This document shows, piece after piece, positions 53,830 through 62,512 of a stretch of 64,000 nt of DNA (within the stretch, counting starts at the first letter, position 1; each line of letters begins with the position of its first letter). The notes beneath the pieces were generated by a model. That model had not been told where the DNA came from and did no database searches. It saw only the letters and a list, made by a program, of their open reading frames with translations. Position numbers and translations under genes: made by a program. The stretch is from Escherichia marmotae (GTDB lineage Bacteria; Pseudomonadota; Gammaproteobacteria; Enterobacterales; Enterobacteriaceae), in assembly GCF_002900365.1 (NCBI RefSeq), contig NZ_CP025979.1, positions 2,914,001 through 2,978,000 of the forward strand, read 5' to 3'.

Positions 53830-55872
53830 TCAGCCCTTAATGCCGTAATGCTCCAGCATCGCATCCAGTTGCGGTTCACGACCACGGAAGCGTTTGAACA
53901 GCTCCATCGGCTCTTCTGAACCGCCACGGCTCAGAATATTGTCGAGGAATGACTGTCCGGTTTCACGGTTGAAAATCCCCTCTTCTTCAAAGCGTGAGAA
54001 GGCATCCGCCGCCAGCACGTCGGCCCACAGGTAGCTGTAGTAACCTGCTGCATAACCTCCGGCAAAAATGTGGCTGAAAGCATGTGGGAAACGCCCCCAG
54101 GATGGAGACGGCACCACGGCAACCAGTTTTTTGATTTCTGCCAGCGTTTCGAGGATCTTCGCGCCTTGTTCAGGACGGAACTCCGCGTGCAGACGGAAAT
54201 CGAACAGGCCGAACTCCAGTTGACGCAGAATAAACAGCGCTGCCTGGTAGTTTTTCGCCGCCAGCATTTTATCCAGCAGCTCTTTCGGCAGCGGTTCGCC
54301 GGTTTCATAATGACCAGAGATAAACGCCAGCGCCTCCGGCTCCCAGCACCAGTTTTCCATAAACTGACTCGGCAGTTCGACTGCATCCCACGGCACCCCG
54401 TTGATACCGGAAACGCCTGCGGTCTCGATGCGGGTCAGCATATGATGCAGGCCGTGACCGAACTCATGGAACAGGGTGATCACTTCGTCGTGGGTAAACA
54501 GCGCCGGTTTACCATTCACCGGACGGTTGAAGTTACAGGTCAGGTAAGCGACCGGTTTTTGCAGCGAACCGTCGGCTTTACGCATCTGGCCTACGCAGTC
54601 ATCCATCCACGCCCCGCCGCGCTTGTTTTCACGGGCATACAGATCGAGGTAGAAGCTGCCGCGCAGTTCGTTGTTCTCGTCATAGAGTTCGAAGAAACGT
54701 ACATCCGGATGCCAGACATCGACATCCTTACGCTCTTTGGCGGTGATGCCGTAAATACGTTTAACCACTTCAAACAGGCCGTTAACCGCTTTGTTTTCCG
54801 GAAAGTACGGACGCAGTTGTTCGTCGCTGATGCTATAAAGATGCTGTTTTTGTTTTTCGCTGTAGTACGCAATATCCCACGGCTGCAACTCATCGACGCC
54901 AAATTCGGCTTTGGCGAAGGCGCGCAGTTGCGCCAGTTCTTTTTCACCTTGTGGACGTGCGCGTTTTGCCAGATCGGTTAAGAAATCAAGCACCTGCTGC
55001 GGATTTTCTGCCATTTTAGTGGCGAGTGATTTAAAGGCGTAGTTTTCAAAACCCAGCAATTGCGCCAGTTCATGACGCAAGGTGAGGATCTCTTCCATCA
55101 CTTTACTGTTGTCCCACTTACCAGCGTTCGGGCCTTGATCGGAGGCGCGGGTGCTGTAAGCGCGATACATCTCTTCACGCAGGGCCTGGTTGTCGCAGTA
55201 GGTCATTACCGGCAGATAGCTTGGGATATCCAACGTCAGCAGGTAACCTTCCAGTTCTTTCGCTTCGGCCTGAGCTTTTGCCGCAGCCAATGCACTTTCT
55301 GGCATACCCGCCAGTTCCGCTTCGTCGGTGACGAGTTTAGTCCAGCCCATCGTCGCATCGAGGACGTTGTTGCTGTACTGGTTGCCCAGTTCGGAAAGAC
55401 GGGTAGCAATCTCACCGTAACGCTGCTGTTTTTCTTTCGGCAGGCCGATGCCAGAAAGTTCAAAATCACGCAGTGCGTTATCAACCGCTTTTTTCTGCGC
55501 TGTGTTCAGCGTGGCGTAGTAATCGCCATCGCGCAGGTCACGGTACGCTTTATATAGCCCTTCATGTTGCCCTACCCAGGTGCTGTATTCCGACAGCAGC
55601 GGCAGCGTTTGTTCGTAAGCTTCACGCAGTTCCGGGCTATTTTTCACCGAGTTCAGGTGGCTAACCGGGGAGAAAATACGTCCCAGTACATCATCGACTT
55701 CTGCAAGCGGCTGGCAGAGATTTTCCCAGGTGTACGGTGCCCCTTGCGCTACCACGCGCTCTACATTTTCGCGGCAGTCGTTCAACGCCTTAGTGACGGC
55801 TGGAACCACATGTTCCGGGAGGATTTTTGAAAACGGCGGGAGTTCAAAGGGAGTCAGTAACGGATTCGTCAT
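53830..55872 (-). CDS. prlC: Oligopeptidase A (PrlC)
   Basis: The 680-aa cytoplasmic M3-family zinc metallopeptidase has the zinc site Phe-His-Glu-Phe-Gly-His-Gly-Leu-His-His near residue 469-478. It degrades signal peptides and short oligopeptides. Upstream of rsmJ in a likely two-gene operon; heat-shock control is known for this pair. Confidence 0.97.
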   Translation of the reverse strand: MTNPLLTPFELPPFSKILPEHVVPAVTKALNDCRENVERVVAQGAPYTWENLCQPLAEVDDVLGRIFSPVSHLNSVKNSPELREAYEQTLPLLSEYSTWVGQHEGLYKAYRDLRDGDYYATLNTAQKKAVDNALRDFELSGIGLPKEKQQRYGEIATRLSELGNQYSNNVLDATMGWTKLVTDEAELAGMPESALAAAKAQAEAKELEGYLLTLDIPSYLPVMTYCDNQALREEMYRAYSTRASDQGPNAGKWDNSKVMEEILTLRHELAQLLGFENYAFKSLATKMAENPQQVLDFLTDLAKRARPQGEKELAQLRAFAKAEFGVDELQPWDIAYYSEKQKQHLYSISDEQLRPYFPENKAVNGLFEVVKRIYGITAKERKDVDVWHPDVRFFELYDENNELRGSFYLDLYARENKRGGAWMDDCVGQMRKADGSLQKPVAYLTCNFNRPVNGKPALFTHDEVITLFHEFGHGLHHMLTRIETAGVSGINGVPWDAVELPSQFMENWCWEPEALAFISGHYETGEPLPKELLDKMLAAKNYQAALFILRQLEFGLFDFRLHAEFRPEQGAKILETLAEIKKLVAVVPSPSWGRFPHAFSHIFAGGYAAGYYSYLWADVLAADAFSRFEEEGIFNRETGQSFLDNILSRGGSEEPMELFKRFRGREPQLDAMLEHYGIKG

Positions 55873-55920
55873 AGGTACAGTCCTGGTTAAATAGGGGGAA
55901 CGAAACGCTCGCAGGCGCTT

Positions 55921-55982
55921 TCGCCGGATGCGACGCAGGCGTCTTATCCGACCTACTTTGGTAGGCCGATGCCATCCGACGC
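55921..55982. repeat. REP pair upstream of prlC
   Basis: TCGCCGGATGCGACGCAGGCG (split) at 55921-55954 and an inverted GTAGGCCGATGCCATCCGACGCG unit to 55982. Confidence 0.75.
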
Positions 55983-56134
55983 GTAATGGGTAATAGCATG
56001 GGGTTAAGTGTAGTGAATTTCAATGAGAAACGTTACGCTTTCGCGGCGGCGGCCTCTTTTCGGTATACTGTTCTGATACGCTTTTGTGCGCCCCGAATAC
56101 GGGCCGATTTTTACTTACCGGAACACCTTTACCC

Positions 56135-56977
56135 ATGCTCAGTTATCGCCACAGCTTTCACGCTGGCAACCACGCCGACGTCCTTAAACATACCGTTCAG
56201 AGCCTGATCATCGAGTCGCTGAAAGAGAAAGATAAACCGTTTCTCTATCTCGATACCCACGCGGGTGCGGGGCGTTATCAGTTAAGTAGCGAACATGCCG
56301 AGCGTACAGGCGAATATCTCGAAGGCATCGCCCGTATCTGGCAGCAGGATGACCTGCCCGCAGAATTGGAGTCGTACATCAATGTGGTAAAACACTTCAA
56401 CCGTAGTGGGCAGCTACGTTATTACCCTGGTTCGCCGTTGATTGCCCGTCAGTTACTGCGTGAACAAGACAGCCTGCAACTGACCGAGTTGCACCCCAGC
56501 GATTATCCGTTACTGCGTTCTGAATTTCAGAAAGACAGCCGTGCGCGCGTAGAAAAAGCCGACGGCTTCCTGCAGCTTAAAGCTAAACTGCCGCCGGTCT
56601 CCCGCCGTGGCCTGATCCTTATCGACCCGCCGTATGAAATGAAAACAGACTATCAGGCGGTGGTCAGTGGGATAGCAGAAGGCTACAAACGTTTCGCCAC
56701 TGGCACTTACGCATTGTGGTATCCGGTAGTGCTGCGTCAGCAAATTAAGCGCATGATCCACGATCTGGAAGCGACCGGTATTCGCAAAATTCTGCAAATT
56801 GAACTGGCGGTGCTGCCAGACAGCGATCGCCGTGGCATGACTGCTTCTGGCATGATTGTCATTAACCCTCCGTGGAAGCTGGAACAGCAAATGAATAACG
56901 TGCTGCCGTGGCTACACAGCAAACTGGTTCCGGCAGGCACCGGGCACGCTACCGTAAACTGGATCGTACCGGAGTAA
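56135..56977 (+). CDS. rlmJ: 23S rRNA m6A2030 methyltransferase RlmJ
   Basis: The 280-aa enzyme starts at 56135 (Met-Leu-Ser-Tyr-Arg-His-Ser-Phe-His-Ala-Gly-Asn-His-Ala-Asp), the hallmark N-terminus of the family; the longer frame is not supported. Leu-Asp-Thr-His-Ala-Gly-Ala-Gly is the SAM loop and Asp-Pro-Pro-Tyr-Glu (about 164-168) the catalytic motif. Known earlier as yhiR. Confidence 0.96.
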   Translation: MLSYRHSFHAGNHADVLKHTVQSLIIESLKEKDKPFLYLDTHAGAGRYQLSSEHAERTGEYLEGIARIWQQDDLPAELESYINVVKHFNRSGQLRYYPGSPLIARQLLREQDSLQLTELHPSDYPLLRSEFQKDSRARVEKADGFLQLKAKLPPVSRRGLILIDPPYEMKTDYQAVVSGIAEGYKRFATGTYALWYPVVLRQQIKRMIHDLEATGIRKILQIELAVLPDSDRRGMTASGMIVINPPWKLEQQMNNVLPWLHSKLVPAGTGHATVNWIVPE

Positions 56978-57048
56978 TTGCAGCCATTGCTGGCACCTTT
57001 TACGTCTCGCGCTACAATCGCGGTAATCAACGATAAGGACACTCTGTC

Positions 57049-58401
57049 ATGACTAAACACTATGATTACATCGCCATCGGCGGCGGCAGCGGCGGTATCG
57101 CCTCCATCAACCGCGCGGCTATGTACGGCCAGAAATGCGCGCTGATTGAAGCCAAAGAACTGGGCGGCACCTGCGTGAACGTCGGCTGCGTGCCGAAAAA
57201 AGTGATGTGGCACGCGGCGCAAATCCGTGAAGCCATCCACATGTACGGCCCGGATTATGGCTTTGATACCACCATTAATAAGTTCAACTGGGATACATTG
57301 ATCGCCAGCCGTACCGCCTATATCGACCGTATCCATACCTCCTATGAAAACGTACTCGGTAAAAATAACGTTGATGTAATCAAAGGTTTTGCTCGCTTCG
57401 TTGATGCCAAAACGCTGGAAGTTAACGGTGAAACCATCACTGCTGATCATATTCTGATCGCCACCGGTGGCCGTCCGAGCCATCCGGATATTCCGGGCGT
57501 GGAATACGGCATTGATTCCGATGGTTTCTTCGCCCTTCCCGCTTTACCAGAGCGCGTGGCGGTTGTTGGCGCAGGTTACATCGCCGTTGAACTGGCTGGC
57601 GTGATTAACGGCCTCGGCGCGAAAACGCATCTGTTTGTGCGTAAACACGCACCACTGCGCAGCTTTGATCCGATGATCACTGAAACACTGGTCGAGGTGA
57701 TGAACGCCGAAGGCCCACAACTGCACACCAATGCAATCCCGAAAGCGGTGGTGAAAAATGCCGATGGCAGCCTGACGCTGGAGCTGGAAGATGGTCGCAG
57801 TGAAACGGTGGATTGCCTGATTTGGGCGATTGGGCGTGAACCTGCCAATAACAATATCAACCTCGAAGCTGCTGGCGTTAAAACCAACGAAAAAGGTTAT
57901 ATCGTCGTCGATAAATATCAAAATACTAACGTTGAAGGTATTTACGCGGTGGGCGATAACACTGGCGCGGTGGAACTGACGCCGGTTGCAGTAGCAGCGG
58001 GTCGTCGTCTCTCTGAACGCCTGTTTAATAACAAGCCGGATGAACATCTGGATTACAGCAATATTCCGACCGTCGTTTTCAGCCATCCGCCGATTGGTAC
58101 TGTTGGTTTAACAGAACCGCAGGCGCGTGAGCAGTACGGCGACGATCAGGTGAAAGTGTATAAATCCTCTTTCACCGCCATGTATACCGCTGTCACCACT
58201 CACCGCCAGCCGTGCCGCATGAAGCTGGTATGCGTTGGGCCAGAAGAGAAGATTGTCGGTATTCATGGTATTGGTTTTGGTATGGATGAAATGTTGCAGG
58301 GCTTCGCGGTAGCGCTGAAGATGGGCGCAACCAAGAAAGACTTCGACAACACCGTCGCTATTCACCCGACGGCGGCAGAAGAGTTCGTTACTATGCGTTA
58401 A
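57049..58401 (+). CDS. gor: Glutathione reductase
   Basis: The 450-aa NADPH-dependent flavoenzyme reduces glutathione disulfide. The FAD fold Gly-Gly-Gly-Ser-Gly-Gly is at about 11-16, redox pair Cys42-x4-Cys47 in Gly-Gly-Thr-Cys-Val-Asn-Val-Gly-Cys, NADPH fold Gly-Ala-Gly-Tyr-Ile-Ala near 174-179, and the active-site His in the C-terminal His-Pro-Thr-Ala-Ala-Glu-Glu. A TACAAT -10 lies at 57013-57018. OxyR control is established in E. coli. A decayed copy of part of its 3' region lies at 58916-58987. Confidence 0.98.
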   Translation: MTKHYDYIAIGGGSGGIASINRAAMYGQKCALIEAKELGGTCVNVGCVPKKVMWHAAQIREAIHMYGPDYGFDTTINKFNWDTLIASRTAYIDRIHTSYENVLGKNNVDVIKGFARFVDAKTLEVNGETITADHILIATGGRPSHPDIPGVEYGIDSDGFFALPALPERVAVVGAGYIAVELAGVINGLGAKTHLFVRKHAPLRSFDPMITETLVEVMNAEGPQLHTNAIPKAVVKNADGSLTLELEDGRSETVDCLIWAIGREPANNNINLEAAGVKTNEKGYIVVDKYQNTNVEGIYAVGDNTGAVELTPVAVAAGRRLSERLFNNKPDEHLDYSNIPTVVFSHPPIGTVGLTEPQAREQYGDDQVKVYKSSFTAMYTAVTTHRQPCRMKLVCVGPEEKIVGIHGIGFGMDEMLQGFAVALKMGATKKDFDNTVAIHPTAAEEFVTMR

Positions 58402-58407
58402 ATGTTA

Positions 58408-58438
58408 AAGGGCAAAGAGTGGTGTGCTCTTTGCCCTT
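58408..58438. terminator. Bidirectional terminator gor/dinQ
   Basis: AAGGGCAAAGAG (58408-58419) and CTCTTTGCCCTT (58427-58438) make a perfect 12-bp stem between gor and the convergent dinQ. Confidence 0.88.
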
Positions 58439-58454
58439 AGCTACGTTTCCGCTA

Positions 58455-58538
58455 TCAGTTCAGAAGCTGAAGCAGGAAGCGGATCAGTTCCAGCAACGCA
58501 ATTAACGCCCCAAGAACAATGATTGCTTTATCAATCAC
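58455..58538 (-). CDS. dinQ: DinQ, SOS-induced single-helix toxic membrane peptide
   Basis: The 27-aa peptide starts at GTG 58538 (Met-Ile-Asp-Lys-Ala-Ile-Ile-Val-Leu-Gly) and ends Leu-Leu-Gln-Leu-Leu-Asn at TGA 58455-58457. It is almost entirely one hydrophobic helix broken by Glu and Arg near its end. The peptide inserts in the inner membrane and lowers membrane potential and ATP when unrestrained. The gene is too short for routine ORF calling; the sequence matches the known DinQ peptide. Its mRNA leader carries the exact complement of the agrB 5' part. Confidence 0.93.
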   Translation of the reverse strand: MIDKAIIVLGALIALLELIRFLLQLLN

Positions 58539-58725
58539 CCGTTTTCTCCATGCTATGGAGTGAGAATGCATCCGCTTACTCATCCATTGCCTGTCACGGC
58601 GCATGTCTCATTGTTAGATAAGAACTCACTCCGACCAGAGCATCAATTAACGGCACCACCCGTACCACTGATCAGGACTTTGAAAGCGTTTATGCGCATT
58701 GCCAGAGTGAAAATGCCTCAGAGCT

Positions 58726-58745
58726 AACTGGATAATTATACAGCA
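58726..58745 (-). promoter_or_regulatory. LexA box and promoter of dinQ
   Basis: CTG-N10-CAG (58728-58743) fits the LexA consensus. On the minus strand it covers a perfect TATAAT (58735-58740), so LexA would block RNA polymerase directly. A start near 58728 gives a leader of about 190 bases before dinQ. Confidence 0.9.
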
Positions 58746-58807
58746 CTTATAGGTTATAAAACCAGCATGTCCTTGCAATAGTTTCAGTATGGTATTAGCA
58801 TTGATGC

Positions 58808-58890
58808 GTTAGATGATGACTATCTCACTCCAGCCAGAGCCTCCAACTCTGGGCTGGAAAGTAAAAAACCGACGACAAGTCGGTTTTTTT
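58808..58890 (+). ncRNA. agrA: AgrA RNA (paralogue of the dinQ antisense RNA)
   Basis: Promoter elements TTGCAA (58773-58778) and TAGCAT (58796-58801) are 17 bases apart. The RNA ends in the AAAACCGAC...GTCGG-U7 terminator (58866-58890). Its middle and 3' part match agrB closely (CTCTGGGCTGGAAAGTAAA), but the 5' part that would pair with dinQ mRNA has diverged. Ends are estimated. Confidence 0.85.
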
Positions 58891-58915
58891 ACGTCCTGAT
58901 TCAGACAAGCCTTAG

Positions 58916-58987
58916 TACGGCGGCGATCAAGTGAAAGTATATCAATCGTCTTTCACCTCGGTATATACCGAAGCGCTCCCCCGCCAG
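58916..58987 (+). pseudogene. Decayed duplicate fragment of gor
   Basis: This stretch aligns with gor 58135-58208 at roughly three of four positions with small gaps: TACGGCG-GCGATCA-GTGAAAGT and TCTTTCACC...GTATATACCG against the gor TACGGC-GACGATCA-GTGAAAGT and TCTTTCACC...TGTATACCG. It has no intact frame. It sits between agrA and agrB and shows that the region grew by duplication. Confidence 0.75.
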
Positions 58988-59046
58988 TTGAAGAAATCGC
59001 TAACGCTTGCCTTGCAATGTTAGCCTCTGCCTAATAGTATTGAACT

Positions 59047-59128
59047 GTTAGATAAGAACTCACTCCGACCAGGGCCACCAACTCTGGGCTGGAAAGTAAA
59101 AAACCGACGCAAAGTCGGTTTTTTTACG
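59047..59128 (+). ncRNA. agrB: AgrB antisense RNA, repressor of dinQ
   Basis: Promoter TTGCAA (59012-59017), 17 bases, TAGTAT (59035-59040). The first 26 bases of the RNA (59047-59072) are identical to 58613-58638 on the same strand, which is the template complement of the dinQ leader. AgrB therefore can pair with dinQ mRNA over at least 26 perfect base pairs. A rho-independent terminator (CCGAC...GTCGG, U7) ends it. Ends are estimated. Confidence 0.9.
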
Positions 59129-59204
59129 TCCTGATTCAGACCCCTTTTCAAATAAATACCCAACTCTTAATTCACACCCATTACCTTCCTTTGCACCTAT
59201 ACAT

Positions 59205-59235
59205 CCGTTAAATCATATATGTTTTTGACTTATTC
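59205..59235 (+). promoter_or_regulatory. ars operon promoter/ArsR operator region
   Basis: TTAAATCATATATGTTTTTGACTTA-type sequence (about 59208-59232) matches the ArsR-protected region of chromosomal E. coli ars as I recall it; TTGACT (59225-59230) is the -35 element. About 48 bases remain to the arsR start. Confidence 0.65.
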
Positions 59236-59277
59236 ATTTCGAAGATAGACACTACCTGCAACAATCAGGAGCGCAAT

Positions 59278-59631
59278 ATGTCAATTCTGTTACCCATCCA
59301 ACTGTTCAAAATTCTTGCCGATGAAACGCGTTTGAGTATCGTTTTACTGCTCAGCGAGATGGGTGAGTTATGCGTCTGTGATCTCTGTACTGCCCTGAAT
59401 CAGTCGCAGCCCAAGATCTCACGCCACCTGGCATTGCTGCGTGAAAGCGGCTTATTGCTGGATCGCAAACAAGGTAAGTGGGTTCATTACCGTTTATCGC
59501 CGCATATTCCTTCCTGGGCTGCGAAAATTATTGAGCAGACCAGGAGATGTGAACAGGAAAATGTTCAGGCAATTGTCCGTAACCTGGCCCGACAAAATTG
59601 TTCCGCAGACAGTAAGACCATTTGCAGCTAA
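59278..59631 (+). CDS. arsR: Arsenite/antimonite-responsive repressor ArsR
   Basis: The 117-aa winged-helix SmtB/ArsR-family repressor has the As(III) site Glu-Leu-Cys32-Val-Cys34-Asp-Leu-Cys37 in the DNA-recognition region and the helix-turn-helix Gln-Ser-Gln-Pro-Lys-Ile-Ser-Arg-His-Leu. First gene of arsRBC. Confidence 0.97.
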   Translation: MSILLPIQLFKILADETRLSIVLLLSEMGELCVCDLCTALNQSQPKISRHLALLRESGLLLDRKQGKWVHYRLSPHIPSWAAKIIEQTRRCEQENVQAIVRNLARQNCSADSKTICS

Positions 59632-59685
59632 AAAATTCACCCACACATATATGAATTTTCGCATATGTTATTTCAGGGAGGCATT

Positions 59686-60975
59686 ATGTTACTGGCAGGC
59701 GCTATTTTTGTCCTGACCATCATATTGGTTATCTGGCAGCCGAAAGGTTTAGGCATCGGCTGGAGTGCGGCGTTGGGCGCGGGACTGGCGTTAGTTACGG
59801 GTGTGGTACATCCGGGCGATATTCCTGTGGTGTGGAATATTGTCTGGAATGCGACTACTGCATTTATTGCCGTTATTATCATCAGCCTGCTGCTGGACGA
59901 ATCCGGTTTTTTCGAATGGGCGGCGCTGCATGTTTCACGTTGGGGTCATGGGCGTGGCCGCTTGCTGTTTACCTGGATAGTCCTGCTCGGTGCGACCGTT
60001 GCGGCTCTGTTTGCCAATGATGGCGCGGCACTTATTTTGACGCCGATCGTTATCGCCATGTTGCTGGCTTTAGGTTTCAGTAAAGGCACAACGCTTGCAT
60101 TCGTCATGGCGGCTGGATTCATTGCCGATACCGCCAGCCTGCCGCTTATCGTATCCAACCTGGTAAATATCGTTTCGGCAGATTTCTTTGGCCTCGGCTT
60201 TAGCGAATATGCCTCGGTCATGGTGCCGGTGGACATCGCCGCAATACTGGCCACGCTGGTGATGTTGCATCTCTACTTTCGCAAAGATATTCCACAGAAC
60301 TACGATATGGCATTGCTGAAACCTCCCGCCGAAGCAATTAAAGATCCTGCCACCTTCAAAACGGGCTGGGTTGTTTTATTGCTTTTGCTGGCGGGATTTT
60401 TCGTTCTGGAACCGCTCGGTATCCCGGTAAGCGCCATTGCGGCAGTGGGCGCGCTAATTTTGTTTGTAATCGCTAAACGCGGCCATGCTATCAATACGGG
60501 TAAAGTGCTACGCGGCGCACCCTGGCAGATTGTCATCTTCTCACTCGGCATGTATCTGGTGGTTTATGGCCTGCGCAATGCGGGGCTAACAGAATACCTT
60601 TCTGGCGTACTTAATGTATTGGCAGATAACGGTCTGTGGGCCGCGACGCTGGGCACCGGATTTCTGACCGCCTTCCTCTCTTCTATTATGAACAATATGC
60701 CTACGGTACTGGTTGGTGCGTTGTCTATTGATGGCAGCACGGCGTCTGGCGTGATCAAAGAAGCGATGGTTTACGCCAACGTTATTGGCTGCGATCTGGG
60801 GCCGAAAATTACGCCAATTGGTAGCCTGGCAACACTGCTCTGGTTGCACGTACTTTCGCAGAAGAATATGACGATTAGCTGGGGGGATTACTTCCGTACA
60901 GGAATTATTATGACCCTGCCGGTGCTGTTTGTAACGCTGGTCACGCTGGCGCTACGTCTCTCTTTCACTTTGTAA
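59686..60975 (+). CDS. arsB: Arsenite/antimonite efflux pump ArsB
   Basis: The 429-aa inner-membrane protein has about 12 helices. The start at 59686 (Met-Leu-Leu-Ala-Gly-Ala) follows AGGGAGG; the upstream in-frame Met is inside the leader. It exports As(III) and Sb(III) in exchange for protons. No arsA or arsD is present, as in the chromosomal operon. Confidence 0.97.
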   Translation: MLLAGAIFVLTIILVIWQPKGLGIGWSAALGAGLALVTGVVHPGDIPVVWNIVWNATTAFIAVIIISLLLDESGFFEWAALHVSRWGHGRGRLLFTWIVLLGATVAALFANDGAALILTPIVIAMLLALGFSKGTTLAFVMAAGFIADTASLPLIVSNLVNIVSADFFGLGFSEYASVMVPVDIAAILATLVMLHLYFRKDIPQNYDMALLKPPAEAIKDPATFKTGWVVLLLLLAGFFVLEPLGIPVSAIAAVGALILFVIAKRGHAINTGKVLRGAPWQIVIFSLGMYLVVYGLRNAGLTEYLSGVLNVLADNGLWAATLGTGFLTAFLSSIMNNMPTVLVGALSIDGSTASGVIKEAMVYANVIGCDLGPKITPIGSLATLLWLHVLSQKNMTISWGDYFRTGIIMTLPVLFVTLVTLALRLSFTL

Positions 60976-60987
60976 TGAGATACTGAT

Positions 60988-61413
60988 ATGAGCAACATTA
61001 CCATTTATCACAACCCGGCCTGCGGCACGTCGCGTAATACACTGGAGATGATCCGCAACAGCGGTACAGAACCGACTATTATCCACTATCTGGAAACCCC
61101 ACCGGCTCGTGACGAGCTGGTCAAACTCATTGCCGATATGGGAATTTCGGTACGCGCGCTGCTGCGTAAAAACGTTGAACCATATGAGGAACTGAGTCTT
61201 GCAGACGATAAATTTACTGACGATCAGTTAATCGACTTTATGTTGCAACACCCGATTCTGATTAACCGTCCAATTGTGGTAACACAGTTGGGAACCCGGC
61301 TGTGCCGCCCTTCGGAAGTAGTGCTGGAGATCCTGCCGGATGCTCAGAAAGGGGCGTTCACCAAAGAAGACGGTGAGAAAGTGGTTGATGATTCAGGTAA
61401 ACGATTAAAATAA
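60988..61413 (+). CDS. arsC: Glutaredoxin-dependent arsenate reductase ArsC
   Basis: The 141-aa cytoplasmic enzyme reduces arsenate to arsenite for ArsB. Catalytic Cys12 is in His-Asn-Pro-Ala-Cys-Gly-Thr-Ser-Arg-Asn. Oxyanion-binding arginines near 60 (Leu-Arg-Lys-Asn), 94 (Asn-Arg-Pro-Ile) and 107 (Cys-Arg-Pro) are present. Last gene of arsRBC, 12 bases after arsB. Confidence 0.97.
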   Translation: MSNITIYHNPACGTSRNTLEMIRNSGTEPTIIHYLETPPARDELVKLIADMGISVRALLRKNVEPYEELSLADDKFTDDQLIDFMLQHPILINRPIVVTQLGTRLCRPSEVVLEILPDAQKGAFTKEDGEKVVDDSGKRLK

Positions 61414-61803
61414 ACAAAGGGGGCGACTGTGCCCCTAATCGTTGACGCAGCGCGTATCATTTCTTAGCGGATGCGAGATCGTGCAATTTCAGTAAATTGC
61501 GCTTCCTGCCCTCACAGATAAATAGTTTCCCTTTTAATAAACAGTTATCACCATAATGATAATAATTAGCACTCTATGTTCCATAAGAGAAAAAACAATT
61601 TAATTAAAATAGTTAAATAAAGGACTAGTATTATAAATAGACGGGTAATAACATCACACAGCAATGCTCTCTCTGGGACTAATGTTCAAGATATAAATAT
61701 CAGACAGGTTTACATTACTATCAGGCATATCACCTGAGAATTGGATGAAAACCATAAAGAAATATCTATTATGGTTTTAACATTTGTTGATAAGGATAGT
61801 AAC
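61414..61803. other. arsC-slp gap
   Basis: The 390-base gap becomes AT-rich toward slp, as expected for the H-NS-bound regulatory region of an acid-stress gene. In K-12 yhiS lies here, to my recall; no ORF of that kind is present. I could not identify a GadE box with confidence. Confidence 0.55.
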
Positions 61804-62370
61804 ATGAACAAGACAAAAGGTGCACTCATCTTCAGCCTTTCATTTTTTCTTGCCGCATGTAGTTCGATTCCGCAAAATATCAAAGGCAATAACCAACCTG
61901 ATATTCAAAAAAGTTTTGTTGCTGTTCATAACCAACCAAATTTGTATGTTGGTCAACAGGCACGCTTTGGCGGTAAGGTTATCAACGTTATTAACGGCAA
62001 AACAGATACGTTGTTAGAAATCGCCGTATTACCGCTGGATAGCTATGCCAAACCTGAAATTGAAGCCAACTATCAGGGTCGCCTGCTCGCCAGACAAAAT
62101 GGCTTCCTTGACCCAGTGAACTACCGTAACCACTTTGTCACCGTTCTCGGCACGATTCAGGGCGAACAGCCAGGTTTTATCAATAAAGTCCCGTATAACT
62201 TCGTTGACGTGAATGTACAGGGGATTCAGGTGTGGCATTTGAGAGAAGTGGTCAACACCACCTACAACCTGTGGGATTACGGCTACGGCGCATTCTGGCC
62301 AGAACCCGGCTGGGGCGCACCTTATTACACCAATGCGGTTAGCCAGGTAACGCCAGAACTGGTGAAATAA
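61804..62370 (+). CDS. slp: Slp, stationary-phase outer-membrane lipoprotein
   Basis: The 188-aa lipoprotein starts at 61804; the lipobox Leu-Ala-Ala-Cys19 is followed by Ser-Ser, the outer-membrane sorting residues. It is induced by carbon starvation and stationary phase and helps resist acid and organic acids. A longer in-frame start (61741) lacks a signal peptide and is rejected. It sits at the left end of the acid-fitness region with dctR. Confidence 0.95.
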   Translation: MNKTKGALIFSLSFFLAACSSIPQNIKGNNQPDIQKSFVAVHNQPNLYVGQQARFGGKVINVINGKTDTLLEIAVLPLDSYAKPEIEANYQGRLLARQNGFLDPVNYRNHFVTVLGTIQGEQPGFINKVPYNFVDVNVQGIQVWHLREVVNTTYNLWDYGYGAFWPEPGWGAPYYTNAVSQVTPELVK

Positions 62371-62377
62371 TTTAGTT

Positions 62378-62414
62378 TAAAGATGCAGATATTTCCCAAA
62401 TATCTGCATCTTTA
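62378..62414 (+). terminator. Long hairpin downstream of slp
   Basis: A perfect 17-bp stem (62378-62394 with 62398-62414; arm TAAAGATGCAGATATTT) with loop CCC lies 8 bases after the slp stop. It may limit readthrough into dctR. Confidence 0.75.
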
Positions 62415-62512
62415 ATATGAATATTAATATACAACTATAATTATAAGTCCTGCCCTGTTTATTACCTTTGGCAACCTGATTATGAAGTTAATGCTCGCAA
62501 CAGGAGTCGGTT

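Noticed and set aside
54070..54981. 303-aa plus-strand ORF opposite prlC
   Set aside because: Antisense shadow of prlC with no initiation signal.
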